Counted from the first letter of the stretch, positions 1 to 7,782 are shown. The stretch is DNA of 17,589 nucleotides from an uncultured Acetatifactor sp. (GCA_910587755.1 CAJUNZ010000062.1:1-17589), one strand, 5' to 3'. Numbers and translations are program-made. Notes: generated by a model from the sequence alone, not told the origin.

Positions 1-53
1 GGGTAGTCTGCGCTTTTTTAGCTAAAACAAAGGTTAGGTTTCACAGTAACACC

Positions 54-1094
54 ATGGATATTTCTAACTATGCAAAAAAACAGACTTTTGAGGATCTGGC
101 GCCTTACCTTGAGAAAAGCAGTCTCCTGGACAGAGAGGATTTTCTGGAGAATTTGTTGGAAGGATATACGATTAATGGGAGGCTGGTATGCATACCCAGA
201 TGTTTCAGCATCTACGTAACCACAGGGAAAACATCTCTGATAGGAGAAGATGCCGGATGGACTGTGGAAGAATTCATGGAGACAGCAGAGAAAAATCAGG
301 GGCTGGTACTAACGGATTATACCAGGAGGGAATTCATGCTCAGAGATCTGTTCAAGCAGTACCTCTGCGGCCACTATATAGACTGGGACACAGGAGAATG
401 CCGATTTGACAGTGAGGAGTTCTGTCGTTTTTTGGAGTGGATAAAACATGCCGATGCTGTGGCAGAAGAAGCTCAGACAGCTGACAGTTATTGGACAGAA
501 GAAAGGCTGGTCACAAGGGAAATGATGATAAGTATGTCAGGGGGTGCCAAGCTGGAAACGCTTTTTGGGGAGGAAGTGACTTTCAAGGGTGATCCTACAG
601 GGGATGGAAGTGTGTATTTCCCGGCGAATCCTATTGATGCAGTGGGCATTGTAACCGGTTCCCGGCATAAAGAGGGGGCTTGGGAATTTGTGGAATATAT
701 TTTATCACATGATCTTGTGAGCAATTGGGGATTTTCAAGCCGCCGAGATCTTTTGATGAAGGCATTGGAGATGGAGATGGCTCCAGAGTATTGGCTGACA
801 GAAGATGGAGAAGTGGAAATACTGATGAGTGGGGAACCACATCGAAAAGTAAAAAATATTTTTATGTTGGGATCAGAGCAAGTTCCCTTTTACTTTTTGA
901 CTCAAGAGCAGGGGGAAGCATTGCTGGAAGTGCTTGAAGCTGTGGATTTCACTCCTACAGGCGGCATTGAAGATGAGATTGTAGGGATTATTGTTGAAGA
1001 AAGCGCAAACTATATGGGAGGAACCAGAAACGTGGAAGAAGCGGCCCGGCTTATCCAGAACAGAGTAGGGACTCTGGTACAGGAAAACAGGTAG
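54..1094 (+). pseudogene. Solute-binding protein paralogue, C-terminal part (probably 5'-truncated copy A)
   Basis: The 346 residues align end to end with residues about 397-734 of the intact lipoprotein at 1509-3713. They share blocks such as FKQYLCGHYIDWDTGECRFD, EEVTFKGDPTGDGSV and DFTPTGGI, and both end in LVQENR. Family knowledge: this is the second part of a type 1 extracellular solute-binding protein (sugar ABC transporter class). What is missing is everything before it: signal peptide, lipobox, propeller-like region and the first lobe of the binding domain. The ATG at 54 has no Shine-Dalgarno site. The frame stays open upstream to the window edge, but those upstream codons do not resemble the intact paralogue. 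I infer a truncated, non-functional copy. The alternative, a longer mosaic gene starting outside the window, cannot be excluded. The stop is followed directly by another decayed gene. Confidence 0.65.
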
Positions 1095-1100
1095 TGGCGT

Positions 1101-1495
1101 CGATAGCGGTGATATGGACTATAGCTTTTGTTGGGGCCTCCTATCTGGATCAGGTTCAGCGGATGAAGCTGGTCAATTCCTGCACCACTCAACTGCGGCT
1201 GTAGTGCTTCAGTGGGGTTTTCCGTTTCTAAAGATCTTGGAAAACGAGGTCCCTGTCAGCAGGAAGGCCTTTCAGGCAATGGTGGACAGTAAGATTGCAG
1301 ATTTGAATAATACACGGACGAATGGATGAAATCCTTTGTCCAGACAGCAGAGGAAAGCAGATGCCTGCCAGTACGGACGGAGGCCATCCTGGAGGTGGTT
1401 CTGGAGGAAGCGGAAGATGATTTAACGGGATGAAGAGTGTGGAGGAGGTGGTCAGCATTATTGAGAACAGGGTGGGAATTTATATGAAAGAATAG
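1101..1495 (+). pseudogene. Frameshifted remnant of another solute-binding protein C-terminus (copy B)
   Basis: No long frame covers this stretch, but three consecutive frames together give the end of a solute-binding protein. About 1215-1329 encodes NEVPVSRKAFQAMVDSKIAD, a typical late segment of this family. From 1317 another frame gives DEWMKSFVQTAEE and EAILEVVLEEAEDDLTG, then a stop at 1431-1433. From 1430 a third frame gives MKSVEEVVSIIENRVGIYMK and a stop at 1493-1495, matching the SVEEVARFIQNRV ending of the intact neighbour. The sequence differs clearly from copies A and C, so it is a more distant paralogue. The first about 110 bases (from a GTG at 1094) encode a short hydrophobic peptide, AVIWTIAFVGASYLDQ, of unknown origin. 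At least two frameshifts make it non-functional. Confidence 0.7.
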
Positions 1496-1508
1496 GGGAA
1501 GATTTGGT

Positions 1509-3713
1509 ATGGCATTAAAAGCAGTAGGGCTTCGGAAAATTTGGTTCAGCATCACAGTGTTGTTATTATTCTGTACCGCATGCGGAGAGGGCAGTTCAGA
1601 AAAGGAAGCCGGCATAGATGGCTATGTCTACAGGCCGGAACTGCTTTTTACGATAGAGGGACAGGAACCCAGGGTTTACAAAATGAAAGCCTGGGGAGGG
1701 TATCTGTACTATGTCAGAAGGAATGCTTTATGCAGGTTGTCAGTAGAAAATGAAGTAGATTTTACAGACAGCAGGGAGGTGATGGAAATTCCAGCAGGGG
1801 GTATGCTGGACTATGTGCCGGGACCGGATCAGACCCTATATTATGTTGCAGGAGAAGAGAGAGCCTGGGATGCAAAGACTGATGCCAGAGGCTGTACCCT
1901 GATAAAACGTCTTGAAAATGGCAAAACAGAATACACCCGCTTCTTTCCGGATGCTGCTGTCAGCGGAGAGGAATGTCTGGCGGTAAACAGGGAGGGATGG
2001 GCCTTCCTGGCGCTGGAAGATGGAATCTATTGCGTGGATCCAAAAGGAGAACTGACAGACAGTATAAGGACAGGGGAAATCAGAAAACCTGGGATGGAGG
2101 GGGAGCTTCTGCAGGGAGCGGAGGGAAGGATATATTACTGTGTGAAGACCAGCCTTGCCCGATATTCATTTTATGAGGTTGTTGGAAAAGATTCTTTTCA
2201 GCTTGTAAAACTGGAAGGACTGCCAGTGGAAGATATTACGGATATATATTCGTCAGAGTATGGTTTGCTATGTGATACCTGGGGAGGTACACTCTACCAG
2301 TATAGTATAGACAGCTCCGGGTGGAAGATGCTGCTGCAGTGGGGAGATGCGGACATGTATCATCCTGTCTCTAATACAAATCTGATTGCCCAGATCAGTG
2401 AGGACAGAATCATCACATATCTTGCGGTTGATACGGGGAGAGAAAACAGAGAAGCAATGAGCCTTCTTACAAGAACACCAGTGGCTGAACTGCCGGAAAG
2501 GGAAGAGATTGTAATGGCATCTATTTACCCATCTTCGGAGCTGATGCAGATGGTGACGGAGTTTAACCGGAGTAACAGCAGGTATCATGTGACAGTGGAA
2601 ACCTATCTCTGGGGGGAATTGGATACAAAACTGAACAGCCGTCTGGTGTCTTCAAGTCCGCCGGATTTGTTAGATGTGAGCCGGTTAGATGTTTTGAACT
2701 ATGCAGAAAAACAGACATTTGAAGATTTGGAACCTTATCTGGAGGGGAGCAGCCTTTTGGACAGGGAAGATTTTATGGAGAACCTGTTGGAGGGATACAC
2801 GGTTGATGAAAAATTGGTGTGTGTACCGAGATGCTTTGCTATAGAAATAACTACTGGAAAGACGTCGATAATAGGTGAAGAGGCCGGTTGGACTGTGAAA
2901 GAGTTTATGGAAACAGCAGAGAAGAGTCCGGGGCTGAGGCTTACAGATTATAGCAGCAGGGAATTCATGCTCAAAGGTCTGTTCAAGCAGTATCTCTGCG
3001 GTCATTATATAGATTGGGACACAGGGGAATGCCGGTTTGACAGTGAGGAATTCTGCAGCTTTCTGGAATGGATAAAATATGCTGATGCAGTTATGGAAGA
3101 TCAGACAGAGAATCGTTACTGGACAGAAGAAAGACTGGTAACAAGGATGGAGATGAATTCTATGTCCGATTGTGCAAAGATGGAAGTGCTTTTCGGGGAA
3201 GAGGTGACTTTCAAGGGTGATCCCACAGGGGATGGAAGTGTATTTTTTCCGGTTGTTCCTATTGATGCCATAGGTATTGTAGCTGGAGCAAAACATAAGG
3301 AAGGGGCATGGGAATTTATAGAATATATTCTTTCCCGGGATAATGTGAACAGCTTGGGGATTCCAGGCCGTCGGGATATATTCATAAAATTGTTGGAGGA
3401 GGAGATGACCCCTGAATATTTAATTACAGAAGATGGTGAAATGGTTTTATCAATGGGAAAGCCGAGACTAAAAATAAAAGCCGCCCATGGACCAGAATCA
3501 ATTCCTTATTATTTTATGACGCAAGAACAGGCGGATGCTTTGTTGGAAGTGCTTGAAGCTGTGGATTTCACTCCTACAGGCGGCATCAAGAATGATATTG
3601 TAGGGATTATTATAGAAGAAAGCCAGAGTTACATGGAGGGAGATAGATCTGTGGAGGAAGTGGCCCGGTTTATCCAAAATAGAGTAAGAACCCTGGTACA
3701 GGAAAACAGATAG
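1509..3713 (+). CDS. Extracellular solute-binding lipoprotein with N-terminal propeller-like region (copy C, intact)
   Basis: 734 aa, the only full-length member of the local family. Residues 1-25 form a lipoprotein signal: charged KAVGLRK, hydrophobic core SITVLLLF, then CTAC with the lipidated Cys at 25 (position -3 is Cys instead of the usual Leu). Residues about 40-325 contain repeated short strand patterns ending in YY or Y-x-V (YLYYVRRN, TLYYVAGEE, GIYCVDPKG, RIYYCVKT), suggesting a beta-propeller-like domain. From about 333 (EEIVMASIYPSSELMQMVTE) the type 1 extracellular solute-binding fold of sugar ABC transporters begins and runs to the end. It is probably anchored outside the membrane and binds a carbohydrate or similar ligand, but the ligand cannot be read from the sequence. 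The ATG at 1509 has an AGGGGAA site ending about 8 bases upstream, just after the stop of remnant B. No permease or transport ATPase gene is nearby, so it is an orphan component or a sensor. Confidence 0.85.
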   Translation: MALKAVGLRKIWFSITVLLLFCTACGEGSSEKEAGIDGYVYRPELLFTIEGQEPRVYKMKAWGGYLYYVRRNALCRLSVENEVDFTDSREVMEIPAGGMLDYVPGPDQTLYYVAGEERAWDAKTDARGCTLIKRLENGKTEYTRFFPDAAVSGEECLAVNREGWAFLALEDGIYCVDPKGELTDSIRTGEIRKPGMEGELLQGAEGRIYYCVKTSLARYSFYEVVGKDSFQLVKLEGLPVEDITDIYSSEYGLLCDTWGGTLYQYSIDSSGWKMLLQWGDADMYHPVSNTNLIAQISEDRIITYLAVDTGRENREAMSLLTRTPVAELPEREEIVMASIYPSSELMQMVTEFNRSNSRYHVTVETYLWGELDTKLNSRLVSSSPPDLLDVSRLDVLNYAEKQTFEDLEPYLEGSSLLDREDFMENLLEGYTVDEKLVCVPRCFAIEITTGKTSIIGEEAGWTVKEFMETAEKSPGLRLTDYSSREFMLKGLFKQYLCGHYIDWDTGECRFDSEEFCSFLEWIKYADAVMEDQTENRYWTEERLVTRMEMNSMSDCAKMEVLFGEEVTFKGDPTGDGSVFFPVVPIDAIGIVAGAKHKEGAWEFIEYILSRDNVNSLGIPGRRDIFIKLLEEEMTPEYLITEDGEMVLSMGKPRLKIKAAHGPESIPYYFMTQEQADALLEVLEAVDFTPTGGIKNDIVGIIIEESQSYMEGDRSVEEVARFIQNRVRTLVQENR

Positions 3714-3899
3714 TGAATGAAAGAGGATCATATGCTTTGTGCTGTTCGGCCAAACCGAATGGTATAAGGCTTTTTTGCAGGAAGTTATCCGGGATTTCTC
3801 CAAAACCTTGATAAAACTGTAAATATAGTATAGTATATAGTATGAAAGGATAAATGAAATCACAGAAAAAAACCAAAGAAGAAGGTTAGGAGGGTGGGT
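3714..3899. other. Intergenic region between copies C and D
   Basis: 186 bases with no gene. It contains one copy of a 38-base downstream repeat (see 3737-3774), a T-run after AAGGC at 3771-3776 that might help terminate copy C, and an AT-rich block of TATAGT/TATATAG repeats at 3824-3845. A TTGATA at 3808-3813 lies 15-17 bases before that block and could form a weak promoter for copy D. GGTTAGGAGGGTGGGT just before the ATG at 3900 is a usable ribosome site. Confidence 0.4.
3737..3774 (+). repeat. Downstream repeat, copy 1 (after binding-protein copy C)
   Basis: 38 bases running from TTGTGCTGT to AGGCTTTT. They match 4397-4434 at 29 of 38 positions without gaps. Each copy starts 21-24 bases after the stop codon of a binding-protein paralogue, so the duplication unit included the 3' flank. 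Confidence 0.7.
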
Positions 3900-4376
3900 A
3901 TGGGATTAAAAGCAGCAGGACTTCGGAAAGTTTGGGTGGGGATTGTAGTGTTCATAGCCTTATTCTGCACCGCATTGGCTTATCCAGAACAGAGTAGGGA
4001 CTCTGGTACAGGAAAACAGGTAGTGGATTTCAGGGAACGGCCCTGGATGAACTTGCCGTAACAGAATGGATTAAACATAGGCCAATGCCATCGCAACGGA
4101 GCTTATCTATATAAAATGAGGGAAAATAAAATTACAGAACAACACAGAAGAAGAGGGCAATCAACTCCCTATTATTTCATGACCCGGGAACAGGCGGATG
4201 CGCTTCTGGAAGTGCTGGGAGCGCTGGATTTCACTCCCACAGGCGGCATCAAGGATGAGATTGTAGGGATAATTATAGAAGAAAGCAGAAGTTATCTGGG
4301 AGGAGAGAGGACCGTGGAGGAAGTGGGCGGTTTTATCCAGAACAGGGTTTGGACGCTGGTTCAGGAAAACATGTGA
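3900..4376 (+). pseudogene. Deleted, chimeric solute-binding protein copy D
   Basis: The ATG at 3900 starts MGLKAAGLRKVWVGIVVFIA, the same signal-peptide start as copy C (MALKAVGLRK). At about 3976, just before the expected lipobox Cys, the sequence jumps into 50 bases identical to the 3' end of copy A (1048-1097), read in a different frame, and stops at 4060. A short block at about 4061-4095 resembles the EWIKHADA segment of copy A. From 4116 an open frame of 86 residues gives TPYYFMTREQADALLEVLGA, DFTPTGGIKDEIVGIIIEES and ends in LVQENM, the normal C-terminus. Most of the gene (about 550 residues) is missing. No functional binding protein can be made. A short secreted peptide from 3900-4060 (53 codons) remains possible. 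Confidence 0.85.
3977..4026 (+). repeat. 50-base tract identical to the 3' end of copy A
   Basis: Positions 3977-4026 and 1048-1097 are identical over 50 bases by direct reading. The same region of the adjacent copy C (about 3664-3713) differs at many positions. The tract is therefore a recombination scar inside copy D and not simple descent from its neighbour. Confidence 0.9.
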
Positions 4377-4396
4377 GGGGGATATTATGTGCAGTA

Positions 4397-4434
4397 TTGT
4401 GCTGTCCAGCTAAAGTGAATGGCTCCAGGCTTTT
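4397..4434 (+). repeat. Downstream repeat, copy 2 (after binding-protein copy D)
   Basis: Matches 3737-3774 at 29 of 38 positions with equal length. It begins 21 bases after the stop of the copy D tail. It shows that copies C and D arose by duplication of a unit that included the 3' flank. Confidence 0.7.
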
Positions 4435-4449
4435 GAAATATATTTTTGT

Positions 4450-4498
4450 TTGCCGATAAAAGCTGCCTGTAATACACTCAGGGCAGAAGAGGAGGGAA
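4450..4498 (+). repeat. Direct repeat, copy 1
   Basis: TTGCCGATAAAAGCTG, then CTGT, ATACACT and AGGGCAG. It matches 4592-4640 without gaps and with only a few substitutions, at a spacing of 142 bases. Function unknown. It may mark a local duplication or a regulatory element. Confidence 0.75.
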
Positions 4499-4591
4499 GT
4501 AAGCATTCAAAAGTTCAGTATGCAGCGCATTGTTATTTGCGGATCCAATTTCAAGACTGCCTGCCATTGACAAGTAAGGCTTTGTTTTCAC

Positions 4592-4640
4592 TTGCCGATA
4601 AAAGCTGACTGTGATACACTGAGGGCAGGAGAAAGGAATC
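4592..4640 (+). repeat. Direct repeat, copy 2
   Basis: Second copy of the 4450-4498 repeat, again starting TTGCCGATAAAAGCTG. It lies immediately before the GNAT fragment, so the duplication and the loss of the acetyltransferase's front part may be linked. Confidence 0.75.
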
Positions 4641-4651
4641 AATCTGCGCTG

Positions 4652-4768
4652 TCTGAATTTCCTGACAAAAAATGGTACTATCACACACTTCGGGATAATA
4701 CGGAATCAAAAGCGCTTGCAAACGCTCTGGGCTTTACGCTGGAAGGGGCAGAATTGTATCTGCCTTAA
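4652..4768 (+). pseudogene. C-terminal fragment of a GNAT-type N-acetyltransferase
   Basis: The frame gives WYYHTLRDNTESKALANALG followed by FTLEGAELYLP and a stop at 4766-4768. The pattern 'DN-x-x-S-x-x-L-A-x-x-L-G-F' is the well-known last helix and strand of GNAT acetyltransferases. Everything before this, including the acetyl-CoA binding loop, is absent and no start codon with a ribosome site precedes it. I read it as a leftover of a deleted gene. The assignment rests on this one motif. Confidence 0.6.
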
Positions 4769-4885
4769 TTTTATTTTTTCCCAGAGCAAAAGAGAGCAGA
4801 AGCACTGACAGTGCGCTGGGGGAACATTTTTGTAAAATTGAGGAGCTGTACGGTTAGGATTATAAGCTTCCACAGGGAGGTGCAT

Positions 4886-6076
4886 ATGAGAAAAACAACA
4901 AAATTCCTGGTTTGTTTGATGTGTGTGTTTATGCTGACCGCCTGCTCTGCTCAGACAGAGAATCGCTATGATGCAGAAGGTTTTAATACGGTAAACGCAT
5001 TGGAGGAGTATGGGGATGCTTCTGTTCTGTTATACGGGGACAGTGAAATCTATTTTTATCAGATTGACGGCCAGGAGGAAAACAGTGTCTTGACGCTGTA
5101 TGAGCATGAGCTGGACAGTGACAAGACCAGGGTTCTGGGGGAAGTCAGCAACTTTTTCATGAGCGTGGACAGTGCTGTTTTGCTGGAGGATGGTTTTGTC
5201 TTTACGGTATGCACGCAGGAGGAGAGCGGAATGGTCAATCACCTGTACTGCTGTAAGGACGGCAGACTGCAGGATCTGTATAGCCAAAGCGCCAATATTC
5301 CCATGACCTTTGTGAGCAGGGCCTCAGAGGAAGAGGTGATCTTATTCAGCCCGGATTCTGTGACAGAAGAAGATAAGGAATATTATACTTACACAGTAAA
5401 AAGGATTAATCTGGGGGACGGAACTGTCAGCGAAGTGGTTCAGTTTCAGAATAACATAACAGATCAGAAAGGGGATATGGCACCTGCTGTGGATTGCGAA
5501 GGAGGCAGGGTATATGTCTTTAAAAAAGCTGTAGGGGAGCCGGAGCCCCGTTATTCTATCTGCTCCTATGACCTGGAAGGAGGGAAAGAAGCGGAATATG
5601 ATGTGGACATAAAGGATTTTCTGTACCTGGAGCTGACTTCCTCTTATGATGCTGTCTTTAAGATGAAGTGTTTTGAAGACCGGATATTTGTGCTTCAGAC
5701 CTTGAACAACAGGATCATCATTTATGAAAAGAGGGAAGATCAGCTTGTGAGGATGGATGCGCCGGAGTGTTTGAGCCTTTTCCCGGAAGGATACAAACTG
5801 GCCAGGCAATATGGCAGCGGTACCAGAGAAGCGTATTTTGTCAATATGTTCAGAGACAATCTCATAAGATTTGACCCCATGTCAGGAGAATTTACGGAGC
5901 TGGCAATTGCACGGGACAGCCAGGAGGCCTATATCAGCTCGCTTTATATTAATTCTCAGGGTGATATTCTGGTATGCATGGATGGCCGGTACCGTATTAG
6001 TACAAAGAATGAGTTTGGTCCTGTCACAGGTCAATTCCTGTCCGACATTTGGGAAAGGCCGGAGAACATAAGATAA
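4886..6076 (+). CDS. Propeller-like lipoprotein without a binding domain
   Basis: 396 aa from the ATG at 4886, chosen because AGGGAGG lies 5 bases upstream and the protein then starts with a classic lipoprotein signal: MRKTTKFLVC, hydrophobic core, LTAC with lipidated Cys20. A longer frame from GTG 4811 has no such support. The rest has regularly spaced strand-like segments (SEIYFYQI, HLYCCKDGRLQDLY, GGRVYVFKK, RIIIYEKREDQ, NLIRFDPMSGEFTEL, GDILVCMDGRYRIS), typical of beta-propeller-like surface proteins. It resembles in style the N-terminal 330 residues of the lipoprotein at 1509 but has no solute-binding domain. Function unknown. Probably surface-anchored, possibly a ligand-sensing or decoy partner of the neighbouring binding proteins. 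Confidence 0.75.
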   Translation: MRKTTKFLVCLMCVFMLTACSAQTENRYDAEGFNTVNALEEYGDASVLLYGDSEIYFYQIDGQEENSVLTLYEHELDSDKTRVLGEVSNFFMSVDSAVLLEDGFVFTVCTQEESGMVNHLYCCKDGRLQDLYSQSANIPMTFVSRASEEEVILFSPDSVTEEDKEYYTYTVKRINLGDGTVSEVVQFQNNITDQKGDMAPAVDCEGGRVYVFKKAVGEPEPRYSICSYDLEGGKEAEYDVDIKDFLYLELTSSYDAVFKMKCFEDRIFVLQTLNNRIIIYEKREDQLVRMDAPECLSLFPEGYKLARQYGSGTREAYFVNMFRDNLIRFDPMSGEFTELAIARDSQEAYISSLYINSQGDILVCMDGRYRISTKNEFGPVTGQFLSDIWERPENIR

Positions 6077-6152
6077 GCACCTTATAGAGGACAGAGTTCC
6101 AGATGTATTAAGGCATTACCTCTAGCGGTTGACGGCGGCTGTGGGAACGGTA

Positions 6153-6177
6153 CCGCAGGGCGGACATTGCCCTGCGG
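6153..6177. other. Perfect 9-bp hairpin between convergent genes
   Basis: CCGCAGGGC (6153-6161) and GCCCTGCGG (6169-6177) pair perfectly around a 7-base loop. It lies between the 3' ends of the lipoprotein gene (stop 6076) and the minus-strand gene (stop 6198). Neither side has a T-run, so it is not a textbook intrinsic terminator but may protect or end both transcripts. Confidence 0.5.
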
Positions 6178-6197
6178 AATTGCAGGATTGACAGACA

Positions 6198-6467
6198 CTA
6201 CGGTTCCTGGTCCGGATTCTGGGTGGGCAGGGCCTCCGCCAGAAGGGATGCAAGGAACTGGACACCCAGGACGAAACCGTCTTTTCGGGCCTGATAAGTG
6301 GCCTTGTATACAAGGTCTCTGGCCGCTTCCAGATGTTCAGGAGACAGGGTCTCTTCCAAAGGTTTTGTCAGTTTGTCTATAAACTGATCATATTCCAGGT
6401 TTAATTCCTGGCTGCGGGGTTCGCTGTAAGCGACGCGGTCATAGATTTTTGAGATTAGATCTTTCAT
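6198..6467 (-). CDS. Small helical protein, DUF6809-like
   Basis: 89 aa, MKDLISKIYDRV start. An AAGGAG site lies about 9 bases before the ATG on the minus strand (around 6476-6481). The composition is acidic and helical, with no signal peptide, membrane segment or cysteines. Length, the N-terminal 'M-K-x-L-I-x-K-I-Y' and the later region KDGFVLGVQFLASLLAEAL resemble the DUF6809 family of short Firmicutes proteins, often found near mobile or phage-like DNA. This comparison is from memory and moderate. Function unknown. It stands alone, divergent from aguA. Confidence 0.65.
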   Translation of the reverse strand: MKDLISKIYDRVAYSEPRSQELNLEYDQFIDKLTKPLEETLSPEHLEAARDLVYKATYQARKDGFVLGVQFLASLLAEALPTQNPDQEP

Positions 6468-6548
6468 ATGGTGTGACTCCTTTTTTATATTAGCTGGTGT
6501 GGTTGACAGTTCCTGGTAGTGTATCAGTTATTTGGAGACACTTTCTTA

Positions 6549-6577
6549 TTGCCAGTATATGCTGGGAATGATAAGAT
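6549..6577 (+). promoter_or_regulatory. Candidate sigma-A promoter for aguA
   Basis: TTGCCA (6549-6554), a 17-base spacer, then TAAGAT (6572-6577). It lies about 110 bases before the aguA start. It overlaps the minus-strand -10 candidate at 6576-6581, so the two directions may compete. Confidence 0.5.
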
Positions 6578-6581
6578 TATA
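6576..6581 (-). promoter_or_regulatory. Candidate extended -10 for the DUF6809-like gene
   Basis: On the minus strand this reads TATAAT preceded by TGT, an extended -10 (TG-n-TATAAT). The matching -35 is weak (TTTAAT, 17 bases upstream). It would give a leader of about 100 bases. Confidence 0.4.
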
Positions 6582-6687
6582 ACACGAAAAGGCCCCATAT
6601 TAAAAGAAGAAATAAAAGACCGGGAAAATTATTGAGAAAAAACGGGGCCAGGACCGTTAGATTGTCTTGGAAAGGCAGGAAAGAGGG

Positions 6688-7782
6688 ATGAAGATTATCA
6701 GAGAAAGCACCCCCTTGGAGGACGGGTTCCGCATGCCGGCGGAATATGAGAGACATCAGGGGTGCATTATGATATTTCCGGAGCGCAGGGATTCCTGGCA
6801 GTATGGAGGATATGCTGCCAGGAAAGCTTTTGTCCAGGTGGCGGAGGCCATTGCGGAATCTGAGGAGGTGACAGTGTGCGTCAGCGGGGATCTGTACGAC
6901 AGTGCCAGAGCTTTGCTGCCTCCTGAAGTGCGCGTGGTGGAGATGTCCAGCAACGACGCCTGGGCCAGGGACTATGCCCCTACTTTTGTGAAAAACAGCC
7001 AGGGGGAGGTCCGGGGCGTTGACTGGGGGTTTAACGCCTGGGGCGGTTTGTGGGACGGCCTGTATTTTCCCTGGGACAAGGACAGCCGGATGGCCCGGAA
7101 ACTCTGTGATCTCATGGGGAAAGATGTGTATGACAAAAGGGATTTTATCCTGGAGGGAGGCTCCATCCATGTGGACGGAGAAGGCACCTGCATGGTAACG
7201 GAGAGCTGTCTGTTGAGTCAGGGGAGAAATCCGGGTCTGTCCAGGGAAGAGATTGAGGACATTCTGCGGCAGTACCTGGGAGTGTCCGTGGTGCTGTGGC
7301 TGCCCTGGGGAATTTACAATGACGAGACAAACGGTCACATTGACAATATCTGCGCCTTTACCTCCCCTGGTCATGTGGTTCTGGCCTGGACTGAGGAAGA
7401 GGGGGATGTGCAGTATGCCATGTCCAGGGCCTGCCTGGAGTACCTGGAACAGGCTCTGGACGCCCAGGGCAGGAGGCTGAAGGTGCACAGGCTTCCCCTG
7501 CCCAGACCGGTGACTGTGACAGAGGAGGAATGCCGGGGGCTGGATCCCTGCTGGGATCAGCCATCCCGCAGGCCGGGGGAGCGTCTGGCCGCCTCCTATG
7601 TGAATTTCTATATTGCCAACGGAAGTATTGTGATGCCGGGGTTTGGGGATCCGGCCGACAGGGAGGCCCGGGAGATCCTGCAGGGACTTTTTCCTGAGAG
7701 GAAAGTGGTGCAGATCCCCGCCAGGGATATTCTGATGGGGGGAGGAAATATCCACTGCATCACCCAGCAGGTGCCGATGTGA
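6688..7782 (+). CDS. aguA: Agmatine deiminase
   Basis: 364 aa. Hydrolyses agmatine to N-carbamoylputrescine and ammonia in the cytoplasm, the first step of the agmatine route to putrescine. The sequence carries the family hallmarks: GFRMPAEYERHQGC near the start, WARDYAPTFV (92-101), VDWGFNAWGG (111-120), LEGGSIHVDG (155-164), NGHIDN with His217, and the catalytic loop GGGNIHCITQQ with nucleophile Cys357, the usual residue number in this family. The length is normal. I chose ATG 6688, preceded by AGGAAAGAGGG, over a TTG at 6667, because the protein then starts like known AguA proteins. It is followed after 40 bases by aguB, so the two form an operon. Confidence 0.95.
   Translation: MKIIRESTPLEDGFRMPAEYERHQGCIMIFPERRDSWQYGGYAARKAFVQVAEAIAESEEVTVCVSGDLYDSARALLPPEVRVVEMSSNDAWARDYAPTFVKNSQGEVRGVDWGFNAWGGLWDGLYFPWDKDSRMARKLCDLMGKDVYDKRDFILEGGSIHVDGEGTCMVTESCLLSQGRNPGLSREEIEDILRQYLGVSVVLWLPWGIYNDETNGHIDNICAFTSPGHVVLAWTEEEGDVQYAMSRACLEYLEQALDAQGRRLKVHRLPLPRPVTVTEEECRGLDPCWDQPSRRPGERLAASYVNFYIANGSIVMPGFGDPADREAREILQGLFPERKVVQIPARDILMGGGNIHCITQQVPM

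Larger units (their letters stand above)
4377..4885. other. Long intergenic region with decayed sequence and repeats
   Basis: 509 bases without an intact gene. In order it holds the second 38-base downstream repeat (4397-4434), a pair of near-identical direct repeats (4450-4498 and 4592-4640), the tail of a GNAT acetyltransferase gene (4652-4768), and a perfect short palindrome GCACTG-A-CAGTGC at 4802-4814. The last of these could be a protein-binding site ahead of the lipoprotein gene. No convincing intrinsic terminator or strong promoter was seen. Confidence 0.5.

Noticed and set aside
2685..3296. Open 203-codon minus-strand frame
   Set aside because: It mirrors the solute-binding domain of the intact lipoprotein and has low-complexity composition with no ribosome site. 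Shadow frame.
6591..6649. GGCCCC (6591-6596) and GGGGCC (6644-6649) inverted repeat before aguA
   Set aside because: Loop of 47 AT-rich bases and only 6 pairs. Not convincing as a riboswitch or terminator, and no known aptamer pattern fits.
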